DNA of 7,133 nt from JAUNQW01 sp043424615 (GTDB taxonomy: Bacteria; Bacillota; Bacilli; Lactobacillales; Carnobacteriaceae_A), in assembly GCA_043424615.1 (NCBI GenBank), contig JBHWOX010000038.1:1-7133 (forward strand). Direction: 5' to 3'. The notes under the pieces were generated by a model. That model had not been told where the DNA came from, did no database searches, and worked only from the letters and a program-made list of their open reading frames with translations. Shown here in pieces: positions 1 through 5,398 of the stretch. Position numbers and translations under genes: made by a program. The first letter of the stretch is position 1, and every line of letters begins with the position of its first letter.

Positions 1-955
1 TCTCATTGTTTTCCATCACTTGGTGGGCTTGAGGGAGTTGGTCAAAATTTAGTACTCGGTCAATAATAGGCTTAAGTTCGCCAGTTTCAAAATGAGGCAG
101 AACTCGGTCGGAGAATTCCTGACTCAAACGTGCCTTATAATCCTGACTGCGAGGGGAAAGAAGAGTCCCTTGAATTGTGAGTCGTTTGGCTAAAATATCC
201 CAAAGGTTAAAACTAGGAACTTCTACACCGCCTAAATTTCCAATGATAATCCAACGGCCATCAACGGCAGCCAGGTCAAGATTGAGTTGCCAATTGCTAG
301 CGCCTATGAAATCTAAAATGATATCCGCTCCTTTGCCATCTGTCATTTCTTCAACTGCTTGTAGCATGTCATCTTCTTTATAATTCAAGACCAGATCACA
401 ACCCATATCTTTTAAAGCCTCTAATTTAAAGTCTTTGCTGGAACTTCCAATGACCTTAGCATCACTTAAAACTTGAGCCATTTGAAGGGCAGCAGTTCCC
501 ACCCCACTCGCAGCCGCATGGATAAAGATGGTTTCCCCATTTTGGAGTTGCCCTAACCAGTAGGTGACTTGATAGGCGGTTAGCCAAGCTTCAGGCAAAG
601 CAGCCGCTTCGATATCCGTCATATCATCAGGAATCAGCATCAAACGGTCAGCAGGAACGGTTACATATTCGGCATGAGAACCAGATTTGACAATTCCCAT
701 CACGCGACTTCCAACTTCTAAGTCTGTGCGATTAGACTGCTTGTCTACCACTTCCCCCGCAAACTCTACCCCTAAAATCGGATAGTGGCCATCTTGTTTT
801 TCCATGGTCTGTCGTTGCATTAATTCTAGTCGATTAATCCCAAAAGAATTGACCTTAACCAAGGCTTCTCCAGCGTCAACTGTAGGGACTGGCCGATCTT
901 CCATCACCAACTGGTCCAGACTTCCTGCTTCTTTTACTGTCCAGGCTTTCATCAT
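1..955 (-). CDS. NAD(P)H:quinone oxidoreductase, PIG3-type zinc-independent MDR family (C-terminus cut by window edge)
   Basis: Medium-chain dehydrogenase/reductase expected to reduce quinones or related carbonyl compounds with NADPH in the cytoplasm. The visible 318 residues start MMKAWTVKEAG and show the GroES-like N-terminal half (about 1-115), then the linker IPDDMTDIEAAALPEAWLTAY (108-128) and the cofactor loop AAASGVGTAALQMA (147-160, AxxGxxG type). The C-terminal stretch at 260-280 (IQGTLLSPRSQDYKARL) matches the PIG3/TP53I3 quinone oxidoreductase pattern. The cysteine and histidine zinc ligands of alcohol dehydrogenases are absent, which fits the zinc-independent branch. The frame is still open at base 1, and relatives are about 325 residues long, so only the last few residues (usually a G-K-I-V-L-like end) are missing. 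The start at 953-955 lies 7 bases from an AGAGGAG ribosome site. An ATG at 958-960 runs straight into TGA, and the next codon (950-952) is a second possible ATG. The physiological substrate cannot be told from sequence. Confidence 0.9.
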   Translation of the reverse strand, partial: MMKAWTVKEAGSLDQLVMEDRPVPTVDAGEALVKVNSFGINRLELMQRQTMEKQDGHYPILGVEFAGEVVDKQSNRTDLEVGSRVMGIVKSGSHAEYVTVPADRLMLIPDDMTDIEAAALPEAWLTAYQVTYWLGQLQNGETIFIHAAASGVGTAALQMAQVLSDAKVIGSSSKDFKLEALKDMGCDLVLNYKEDDMLQAVEEMTDGKGADIILDFIGASNWQLNLDLAAVDGRWIIIGNLGGVEVPSFNLWDILAKRLTIQGTLLSPRSQDYKARLSQEFSDRVLPHFETGELKPIIDRVLNFDQLPQAHQVMENNE

Positions 956-962
956 GTCATCA

Positions 963-969
963 CTCCTCT
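963..969 (-). promoter_or_regulatory. Ribosome binding site of the quinone oxidoreductase gene
   Basis: On the minus strand this reads AGAGGAG, 7 bases upstream of the ATG at 953-955. It supports that start over the out-of-frame ATG at 958-960, which is followed at once by a stop in its own frame. Confidence 0.6.
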
Positions 970-979
970 TTCTAACAAA

Positions 980-1007
980 AGTATAGCAAAGATAGAGGCG
1001 GAGGCAA
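980..1007 (-). promoter_or_regulatory. Probable sigma-A promoter of the quinone oxidoreductase gene
   Basis: Minus strand: -35 TTGCCT (1002-1007), 16-base spacer, -10 TATACT (980-985). The -10 differs from consensus at one position. The predicted start is close upstream of the AGAGGAG ribosome site, giving a short leader. Read by eye, not experimentally supported. Confidence 0.5.
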
Positions 1008-1077
1008 AAATATGAAGGTGGAGTTCCCTCTAAAGTAGAAAAATAAAAAGTATGAATGAAAGAAGTATTTTACTTAA

Positions 1078-1106
1078 TTGAATTAACTCCCAAAAATCCC
1101 TATAGT
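1078..1106 (+). promoter_or_regulatory. Probable sigma-A promoter of the mscS-family gene
   Basis: -35 TTGAAT (1078-1083), exactly 17 bases, -10 TATAGT (1101-1106). Transcription would begin near 1113, which is where the ribosome site GAGGTG (1113-1118) begins. The mRNA leader would therefore be only about 12 bases long. Confidence 0.5.
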
Positions 1107-1124
1107 AATCTTGAGGTGTTGTGA

Positions 1125-1982
1125 ATGAAAGAATTATTATTATCCGCTTGGGACGAGGTTTCTCGAAGCGATATTATTTTTAAGTTGTTGGATGTTGGTG
1201 TGGTTCTTTTGAAGATTATTTTTACGGTTGTTGTAATCTATTTGATTAAACGCATTATTGAACGCTTGATCAAGGATTATTTTGAAAAGACGTCACAATT
1301 TCACATTAAATTGACACGTAAAAATACCTTGAAACGCCTGTCTTTAAATGTGCTTCAATACGTTTATTATTTCGTGCTAATCTATACCATTCTTTCCCTC
1401 TTGGGTATTCCTGTAGGCACCCTAGTAGCAGGGGCTGGTATTGTTGGTTTGGCTATTTCTTTTGGAGCCAAAGACTTGATTGCTGATTTTGTGAATGGCT
1501 TTTTTATCCTGCTTGAAAGCCAGTATGATGTGGGGGATGAAGTCCTCTTTAATAATGATCTGGAAGGGGAAGTCATTGATCTGGGCATCCGTACCACCAC
1601 CGTCCGCTCATACAATGGAACGACCAATTACATAGCTAATGGGGAGATTAAGTTAGTGTCGAATTTCTCCCAACATGAATACCGTATTCCTTATCAATTT
1701 CTAGTCTATCCCGATACAAATACCGATCGCCTGAGCCAGGTCTTGGACGACAGTTTTGAAGCCGCTAAAGAAAAAGACCCGCGTGTCAGCCGCCTTCAAA
1801 ATCTGGGGGTCATGCGGGACAGTCAGGGGCGCCTGGTTTATGAAGTTCGCATGTGGGTCCATGACCATGCGGATGAAATTAATATCAACGGTGAATACTA
1901 CAAAATGTTCCTCCAAGCCATCCAAGAAGCGGGCATTGAACTGCCTGCCGGTAGCATCACGTCCATTGGATATAAGGAATAA
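1125..1982 (+). CDS. Small-conductance mechanosensitive channel, MscS family
   Basis: Membrane channel that opens under membrane tension and releases solutes on hypo-osmotic shock. The 285-residue protein has hydrophobic segments at about 22-42 and 73-94, then the pore helix region GTLVAGAGIVGLAISFGAKD (98-117) continuing through IADFVNGFFILLE (119-131). The small, regularly spaced glycines and alanines and the F-G-A-K-D kink are hallmarks of MscS TM3. After it comes the beta domain (about 132-190) with YDVGDEV, GEVIDLGIRTTTVRS and N-G-T-T-N-Y-I-A-N-G, and then the cytoplasmic alpha/beta domain (about 191-285). Length and layout fit the compact Gram-positive channels such as B. subtilis YkuT. 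The start is fixed by GAGGTG 6 bases upstream. The gene is monocistronic, with its own promoter upstream and a strong terminator 7 bases after the stop. It converges on the TetR-family gene. Confidence 0.93.
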   Translation: MKELLLSAWDEVSRSDIIFKLLDVGVVLLKIIFTVVVIYLIKRIIERLIKDYFEKTSQFHIKLTRKNTLKRLSLNVLQYVYYFVLIYTILSLLGIPVGTLVAGAGIVGLAISFGAKDLIADFVNGFFILLESQYDVGDEVLFNNDLEGEVIDLGIRTTTVRSYNGTTNYIANGEIKLVSNFSQHEYRIPYQFLVYPDTNTDRLSQVLDDSFEAAKEKDPRVSRLQNLGVMRDSQGRLVYEVRMWVHDHADEININGEYYKMFLQAIQEAGIELPAGSITSIGYKE

Positions 1983-1989
1983 AAACAAT

Positions 1990-2026
1990 AAAACACTAGC
2001 TAATGAAGTTTTAGCTAGTGTTTTTT
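1990..2026. terminator. Bidirectional rho-independent terminator between convergent genes
   Basis: Perfect 11-bp stem, ACACTAGCTAA (1993-2003) with TTAGCTAGTGT (2011-2021), and a 7-base loop. Three further A-T pairs extend it. On the plus strand it runs into TTTTTT (2021-2026), terminating the mscS-family gene. On the minus strand the stem is followed by a T-rich tract (TTTTATTGTTTTT), so it can also end the TetR-family gene, whose stop lies about 18 bases away. Confidence 0.88.
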
Positions 2027-2043
2027 CTATCATTGATAAAAGT

Positions 2044-2619
2044 TTATAAACCACTTTGGTAGTAGTCACTGATGGACAGATGGATGAACTTATTATAAGC
2101 TTCGAAGACTTTATCGCTTGAAATTTCCTGCAATTCATCATCGGTCATCCAGACTTTCAACATATAGCTGATGGTTAAGGCAGAATATTCGGCTATATAT
2201 TTACTGGTGTATTCCCCTAAGGTTTCCTCAAACTTTAAGAGTCCAGAATTTAATAATCGTTGGAGTTGCTGAAAAATTTTATCAAAGACAATATTTTCAA
2301 AGGAATTTTGTCCTTTTATCTTGAAGGCTTCCCGGTAGAAATCTCGGTGCATTTCAAAATGTTTGAAGATGATTTTATGATATTCTTCGAACATGCCCTG
2401 ATAGATTAAAGGCTCCAGCTTTTTAATCAAATCATCTAAAATCACTTCAAAAATATGATATTTGTCTTGAAAGTAATAGTAAAAAGTTGGACGAACCACC
2501 CCAGCTTGGTCGGTGATATCTTGGATGGTTATTTTATAAAAATCTTTTTGGATGACTAACTGCATGAATGCATCGATAATTTTTTGTTTGGTCTTTTGCT
2601 CGGTCATCTTATCACTCAT
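2044..2619 (-). CDS. TetR/AcrR-family transcriptional regulator, DhaS-like
   Basis: DNA-binding regulator of 191 residues. The N-terminal domain (about 8-55) carries the helix-turn-helix ITIQDITDQAGVVRPTFYYYF (30-50), followed by QDKYHIFEVI, typical of the family. The C-terminal ligand or dimer domain contains H-F-E-M-H-R-D-F-Y-R-E-A-F-K-I-K-G-Q-N-S-F (87-107). That resembles the C-terminal domain of DhaS-like TetR proteins (TetR_C_8 type). The ligand and targets are unknown. The ATG at 2617-2619 lies 10 bases downstream of GAAGGAAG. A second in-frame ATG at residue 5 is too far from that site. Neighbours are a convergent mechanosensitive channel and, upstream on the same strand, a small membrane protein with its own terminator. 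The regulator is therefore probably transcribed alone, and may control itself or the membrane protein. Confidence 0.9.
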   Translation of the reverse strand: MSDKMTEQKTKQKIIDAFMQLVIQKDFYKITIQDITDQAGVVRPTFYYYFQDKYHIFEVILDDLIKKLEPLIYQGMFEEYHKIIFKHFEMHRDFYREAFKIKGQNSFENIVFDKIFQQLQRLLNSGLLKFEETLGEYTSKYIAEYSALTISYMLKVWMTDDELQEISSDKVFEAYNKFIHLSISDYYQSGL

Positions 2620-2637
2620 TTTTTATTTTCTTCCTTC

Positions 2638-2657
2638 AATATACCAACTTTCATATT
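2638..2657 (-). promoter_or_regulatory. Possible -10 box and operator of the TetR-family gene
   Basis: The minus strand holds TATATT (2638-2643) just upstream of the ribosome site. It lies inside a 20-base imperfect palindrome whose outer arms are AATAT and ATATT. TetR-family proteins often bind palindromes overlapping their own promoters. The -35 region is poor and the arms are short and AT-only, so this is weak. Confidence 0.25.
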
Positions 2658-2660
2658 TTT

Positions 2661-2697
2661 TTAAAAGGAAAAAGAGCCTGTCAAAACAGACTCTTTA
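2661..2697 (-). terminator. Rho-independent terminator of the small membrane protein gene
   Basis: Stem between 2686-2696 and 2671-2681 around a 4-base loop (2682-2685): 11 pairs on the minus-strand RNA, one of them G-U. On the plus-strand RNA that pair would be a C-A mismatch, so the hairpin is built for the minus strand. It is followed on that strand by TTTTTCCTTTT. It lies 23 bases after the membrane protein's stop and just upstream of the TetR-family promoter region. Confidence 0.75.
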
Positions 2698-2719
2698 AGG
2701 GAATGAGTGTGGTGATTAT

Positions 2720-2953
2720 TTAGACCATATAGATAATCAGGCTAATCGCTCCGGCAACAATGGCCACCCAATTCAGTGTTTTTTGGTCAGAAAAAAGACC
2801 GATAATTCCTAGAACAATTGCGGCTAATCCCAGCCAGAGAGGTTGCCAAAAGAAACCAATCACACCGACGATAATTCCAATCCAACCTAGCCATTGGCCT
2901 GCGGTTGTTGAGATAGCTTGTTCTTCTTGTACCTTATGTTGTGGTTCTGTCAA
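2720..2953 (-). CDS. Small membrane protein of unknown function (77 residues, TTG start)
   Basis: About 18 polar residues (T-E-P-Q-H-K-V-Q-E-E-Q-A) are followed by three short hydrophobic segments: WLGWIGIIVGVIGFFW (about 21-36), LWLGLAAIVLGIIGLF (39-54) and LNWVAIVAGAISLIIYMV (60-77). A charged S-D-Q-K turn separates the last two. The protein is almost entirely membrane and ends inside the last segment. Glycine-rich repeated segments of this kind occur in many small uncharacterised Firmicutes membrane proteins, and I do not recognise a named family with confidence. The start is TTG at 2951-2953: AAAGGA lies 9 bases upstream, and an in-frame TGA sits two codons before it, so no upstream start is possible. 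It has its own terminator and is probably monocistronic. No clear promoter was seen upstream. Confidence 0.75.
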   Translation of the reverse strand: MTEPQHKVQEEQAISTTAGQWLGWIGIIVGVIGFFWQPLWLGLAAIVLGIIGLFSDQKTLNWVAIVAGAISLIIYMV

Positions 2954-2962
2954 GTTTCGTCA

Positions 2963-2968
2963 TCCTTT
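2963..2968 (-). promoter_or_regulatory. Ribosome binding site that fixes a TTG start
   Basis: AAAGGA on the minus strand, 9 bases from the TTG at 2951-2953. An ATG directly abutting it (2961-2963) opens only a 9-codon frame ending in TAA, and is too close to this site to be its start. Confidence 0.5.
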
Positions 2969-3042
2969 CTGTTTGCACACTATTTACACTTACAAAACCA
3001 TCGCTGATCACTAGTCCTAATGGCGGGTCGTAAAAACGGAGG

Positions 3043-3097
3043 AGTCCTCGGCTTCTTGGGTAGGTGGAAGCTGTCAGTTGTTAGAATGATGAGGACT
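3043..3097. repeat. Nested inverted repeats (possible structured RNA)
   Basis: Outer arms AGTCCTC (3043-3049) and GAGGACT (3091-3097) are perfect 7-base complements. Inside them GCTTC (3051-3055) and GAAGC (3067-3071) can form a second hairpin. Both would fold in RNA from either strand. On the minus strand this would lie in the leader of the small membrane protein gene, and I do not recognise a known riboswitch. Confidence 0.3.
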
Positions 3098-3126
3098 ATA
3101 TACTAACGTTAGGGCATTGAACTCTT

Positions 3127-3153
3127 CTATTTTCCAAAAATTGGGAAAGATAG
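3127..3153. repeat. Imperfect hairpin upstream of the long inverted-repeat element
   Basis: CTATTTTCCAA (3127-3137) pairs with TTGGGAAAGATAG (3141-3153) around an AAA loop, with two single-base bulges on the right arm. It has no T-tract directly after it, so it is not an obvious terminator. It sits directly before the small ORFs and the larger inverted repeat. Confidence 0.35.
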
Positions 3154-3171
3154 GCGATATGAAAAAATATA

Positions 3172-3273
3172 AAGAGGAAGGCAGACGCCATGTATTGCTT
3201 ATTGGAAATGTATGATGGTAGTCACCAGCACGATGGTTATGTGAGTTCAATGGAAATATGCTTCCTTCCTCTT
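3172..3273. repeat. 102-bp inverted-repeat element enclosing a small ORF start
   Basis: Left arm AAGAGGAAGGCAG (3172-3184) and right arm CTTCCTTCCTCTT (3261-3273) pair at 12 of 13 positions. The interior can pair further: CAT..ATT with AATATG, TTGGAA with TTCAA, TCAC with GTGA. The whole could be one long rod-like RNA. On the minus strand the arm is followed by TATATTTTTT, giving a terminator-like end. Candidates are a small RNA, a toxin mRNA that hides its own ribosome site, or a MITE-like remnant. No flanking target duplication was seen. Confidence 0.5.
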
Positions 3274-3291
3274 ACTGTCTTTATCATATAA
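3190..3291 (+). CDS. Tentative 33-codon ORF with strong but sequestered Shine-Dalgarno (toxin-like or relic)
   Basis: ATG at 3190-3192 is 8 bases after GAGGAAGG (3174-3181), a strong ribosome site. The peptide starts MYCLLEMYDGSHQHDGYVSS and ends MEICFLPLTVFII, so it is polar in the middle and hydrophobic at the C-terminus. The ribosome site is the left arm of the inverted repeat, and its complement lies near the 3' end of the ORF. A full-length transcript could therefore hide its own start, as type I toxin mRNAs do. From memory, a V-S-S-M-E start is seen in some Gram-positive holin-like small toxins. Here the hydrophobic part is short with no basic tail, so it may be truncated. No convincing promoter was found, and this may not be translated. 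Confidence 0.25.
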   Translation: MYCLLEMYDGSHQHDGYVSSMEICFLPLTVFII

Positions 3292-3371
3292 GCCAGAGGA
3301 AAAAAATCCTATGGGCAAAACCCCCCTCTTGTTTTGAAAACACCAGCATTTTTTTATTTGTGTAAAAAGAA

Positions 3372-3397
3372 TTTGACAGATATATTGAAATGTCAAA
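3372..3397. promoter_or_regulatory. Palindrome TTTGACA-N12-TGTCAAA, candidate operator of the cassette
   Basis: Perfect 7-base arms (3372-3378 and 3391-3397) with a 12-base AT-rich spacer. It lies about 24 bases upstream of the -35 of the operon promoter. The left arm contains a consensus TTGACA, but no -10 stands at 16-18 bases from it. It reads better as a dimeric regulator site than as a promoter. A TATATT at 3381-3386 with a weak TTGTGT 17 bases upstream is a possible second promoter. Confidence 0.35.
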
Positions 3398-3420
3398 ATT
3401 TGTAAAAGCTATCCCTTCAT

Positions 3421-3449
3421 TTGATCTTGGAAGTGTTTAATGATCTAAT
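3421..3449 (+). promoter_or_regulatory. Probable sigma-A promoter of the GHKL ATPase operon
   Basis: -35 TTGATC (3421-3426), exactly 17 bases, -10 TCTAAT (3444-3449): 9 of 12 consensus positions. Transcription would start near 3456, leaving a leader of about 26 bases that contains the ribosome site AGGGA (3472-3476), 5 bases before the ATG at 3482. Confidence 0.5.
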
Positions 3450-3481
3450 AAATACAAATCAAAATAAAAGTAGGGATAAAG

Positions 3482-5398
3482 ATGAATAAGAGTTTTCATT
3501 TTTCTAAGATAGATCATATTGAAGATCTTACATTTGATCAGTCTTTAGAAAAATTTAGGGAACAAAAGAAAGAAGATGGCTTGGACTCGGAAGGAACTAT
3601 TCGTGAAATATTACAAAATGCGATGGATGCCAGAAATAATCAACTGACGTCTCCAGTAAAAGTAAAGTTTAAACTGAGTCAAATCAATCGGAATGATATT
3701 CCTGGTATTGATGAAATATTTGAACATATAGACCATCTAGAAGCGGGAAATTCTTATAATAAAGATACCGTTTTACATATGAAAGAATTGAAAGAAAAAG
3801 AAACTATCAGCGTCTTAACAGCGTCAGATTCGAATACCAAAGGACTAACAGGTGCTGATAGCTTAGAGGAGGGAACCTACGCAATTTATGCCTATAATAA
3901 AGGTGTTCACGGCCTTGATGATGATATTATGGATGAAAAAATTCGTGGCGGATCTCATGGAGTAGGTAAAATTGCGAATAACGCAGCGTCAGATATTCAC
4001 TTGATGTTTTTTGCTAACTGCGATAAGGAAGGTCAGCAACACTTAGGTGGTTCAGTCCAACTTTTTGACCATCAGATTAATGGTCAAAATTATCGAGGAA
4101 CAGGTTACTATACAGATGTGGATGATAATGGCCAATTCAAACCTTATTCTAATACTCAAGTTCATCCTGTCTTTCAAAAACAAGATCGAGGTTTAAAAAT
4201 TATTATTCCTTATTTGCGTAAAGAATTGAATAATGAAGAAGATATTATAAAATCAGTGATTAACAACTTCTTCGTTTCAATTATAGATAAAAAACTGCTA
4301 GTTGAAGTCGAAAAGAATGGACGTAAAGTATTGATCAGTGATCAAACCATATGGCCAATTGTCAAAGAGTATTATCCTGATTTAGTAGAGGAAATGAAAA
4401 AAGATGTAACGCCCCTTTACATTCAGACATATTTAAGTGAATCACCGATTAATTTTGAGGTAATTTTACCGAAAAAATATGATTCACAAATCTTTCAATT
4501 TAAGTTATATTTTTTTGATGAAAATGAAAATATCCCCGCAGGACGTACGGCCATCGTGAGAAGTATGGGAATGAAGATTGAAGATAAGAAAGTCGCCAGT
4601 CATGCAACGACTCCTTATAATGCTATTTTAATTGGGGGTCCAAAAGAAGATGAGTATTTAAAAACTTTAGAAAATGAATCTCATACAGCTTTATCCTATG
4701 AAGCGATTCGTGACCCAGAAGAAAAAAGAAAAGCGAAAAAATTCCTTTCAACTCTTAACAATAATTTAAGAGAAATTATTGAAGAAAATCAAAGTAAAAA
4801 ATATGAGACTGAAGGAGAAATTGACACGAGTGATTTAATCTATCAAATGAATTGGGCGTTCGATCAAGATATCAATAAGCATTCTGAAAAAATTGAAATA
4901 GATCAAGAAATGCAACTTACTGTTGATAATCAAAAAGAAAAACGAGCTAAACATCAGAACCATTCAAAGAAGAGTAAATCAACTACAAAAACAGGTAGAA
5001 AACGAAAAGCTCGTCAGAAAAAACAAAGAGGAGAGGAAAATCAAGAAAACGTTTCATATATCCTCCCCTCAGCCAGTGTTCTTCGTTTCTTTACTGATGA
5101 AGAGGAATATATCCAATTTAATTTTGAACAAGTGGAAGACGCTGATAGCTGGGAATCATTCCATTTGAGCTTACGTTTAGTCGATGGTAAGGGAGAAGAA
5201 TCAGCTGATTTTTATCCTTTGACTCAGCTGTATTCCGCTGCTTTTGACCAGAACAATCAAGATGATCCCCTGCATATGGACCAAAATAAAATATGCAATG
5301 TAAAGATTCATAGAGGAAAAGCGAACCTCCGTTTAAAAATTAAGGAAAATTACAATGCTCATCTAAAATTTGTTTATCAACTGGAGGTGCAGAGATGA
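3482..5398 (+). CDS. GHKL (Hsp90/MutL/MORC-like) ATPase, first gene of a putative defence operon
   Basis: 638-residue ATPase. All three nucleotide-binding boxes are visible: N box REILQNAMDA (41-50, with E42, N46, D49), G1 box ASDSNTKGLTG (114-124, with D116, N118, G121) and lid/G2 box RGGSHGVGKIA (155-165, with G157, G160, G162, K163). E42 is the expected catalytic base. A helix-rich insert of about 60 residues separates the N and G1 boxes. A likely transducer domain follows, with DRGLKIIIPY (235-244) and GRTAIVRSMGMKI (354-366), an R-x-x-G-M motif that I recall from conflict-system GHKL ATPases. Residues about 485-518 are a lysine/arginine-rich linker, probably touching nucleic acid. Residues about 525-638 look like a beta-rich domain. 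There are no signal peptide, membrane segments, kinase dimerisation domain or nuclease motif, so this is neither a histidine kinase nor a standard HtpG, GyrB or MutL. The stop overlaps the next start by 4 bases. Confidence 0.85.
   Translation: MNKSFHFSKIDHIEDLTFDQSLEKFREQKKEDGLDSEGTIREILQNAMDARNNQLTSPVKVKFKLSQINRNDIPGIDEIFEHIDHLEAGNSYNKDTVLHMKELKEKETISVLTASDSNTKGLTGADSLEEGTYAIYAYNKGVHGLDDDIMDEKIRGGSHGVGKIANNAASDIHLMFFANCDKEGQQHLGGSVQLFDHQINGQNYRGTGYYTDVDDNGQFKPYSNTQVHPVFQKQDRGLKIIIPYLRKELNNEEDIIKSVINNFFVSIIDKKLLVEVEKNGRKVLISDQTIWPIVKEYYPDLVEEMKKDVTPLYIQTYLSESPINFEVILPKKYDSQIFQFKLYFFDENENIPAGRTAIVRSMGMKIEDKKVASHATTPYNAILIGGPKEDEYLKTLENESHTALSYEAIRDPEEKRKAKKFLSTLNNNLREIIEENQSKKYETEGEIDTSDLIYQMNWAFDQDINKHSEKIEIDQEMQLTVDNQKEKRAKHQNHSKKSKSTTKTGRKRKARQKKQRGEENQENVSYILPSASVLRFFTDEEEYIQFNFEQVEDADSWESFHLSLRLVDGKGEESADFYPLTQLYSAAFDQNNQDDPLHMDQNKICNVKIHRGKANLRLKIKENYNAHLKFVYQLEVQR
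5383..5389 (+). promoter_or_regulatory. Internal ribosome binding site for the second operon gene
   Basis: GGAGGTG inside the last codons of the ATPase gene, 5 bases before the ATG at 5395-5397. It is the strongest ribosome site in the operon. With the ATGA overlap it indicates translational coupling or robust re-initiation. Confidence 0.7.

Larger units (their letters stand above)
2954..3481. other. 528-base intergenic region rich in inverted repeats, no confident protein gene
   Basis: No long coding frame is credible here. From left to right it holds nested inverted repeats at 3043-3097, a perfect 10-base palindrome CTAACGTTAG (3103-3112), a bulged hairpin at 3127-3153 and a long inverted-repeat element at 3172-3273 with a 33-codon ORF. 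After these come a 13-base palindrome TGTTTTGAAAACA (3330-3342), a TTTGACA/TGTCAAA palindrome (3372-3397) and the operon promoter (3421-3449). This density of secondary structure suggests one or more small RNAs, a decayed mobile element or a toxin-antitoxin relic between the core genes and the cassette to the right. Confidence 0.6.

Noticed and set aside
177..986. Two short plus-strand ORFs (177-383 and 804-986)
   Set aside because: They are antisense to the quinone oxidoreductase gene, whose minus-strand frame is continuous and matches a known family.
1382..2141. Minus-strand ORFs at 1382-1627 and 1701-2141 and plus-strand ORF 1756-2049
   Set aside because: They lie in other frames across the mscS-family gene and the terminator, show no family resemblance and have no convincing ribosome sites.
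2760..3014. 84-codon plus-strand ORF
   Set aside because: It is antisense to the small membrane protein gene, whose hydrophobic periodicity, ribosome site and terminator support the minus strand.
3060..3245. Open minus-strand frame starting at a TTG near 3245 across the inverted-repeat element
   Set aside because: About 58 codons with no ribosome site at suitable spacing and no protein-like pattern; it is better explained as the complement of the structured element.
3306..3358. Possible terminator (CAAAAC/GTTTTG stem at 3316-3336 then T-run at 3349-3355)
   Set aside because: Weak A/T-rich stem with a 9-base loop, and the T-run is separated from it by 12 bases; not a convincing intrinsic terminator.
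4923..5168. 81-codon plus-strand ORF inside the ATPase gene
   Set aside because: Frame-shifted shadow of the lysine-rich linker; no ribosome site of its own.
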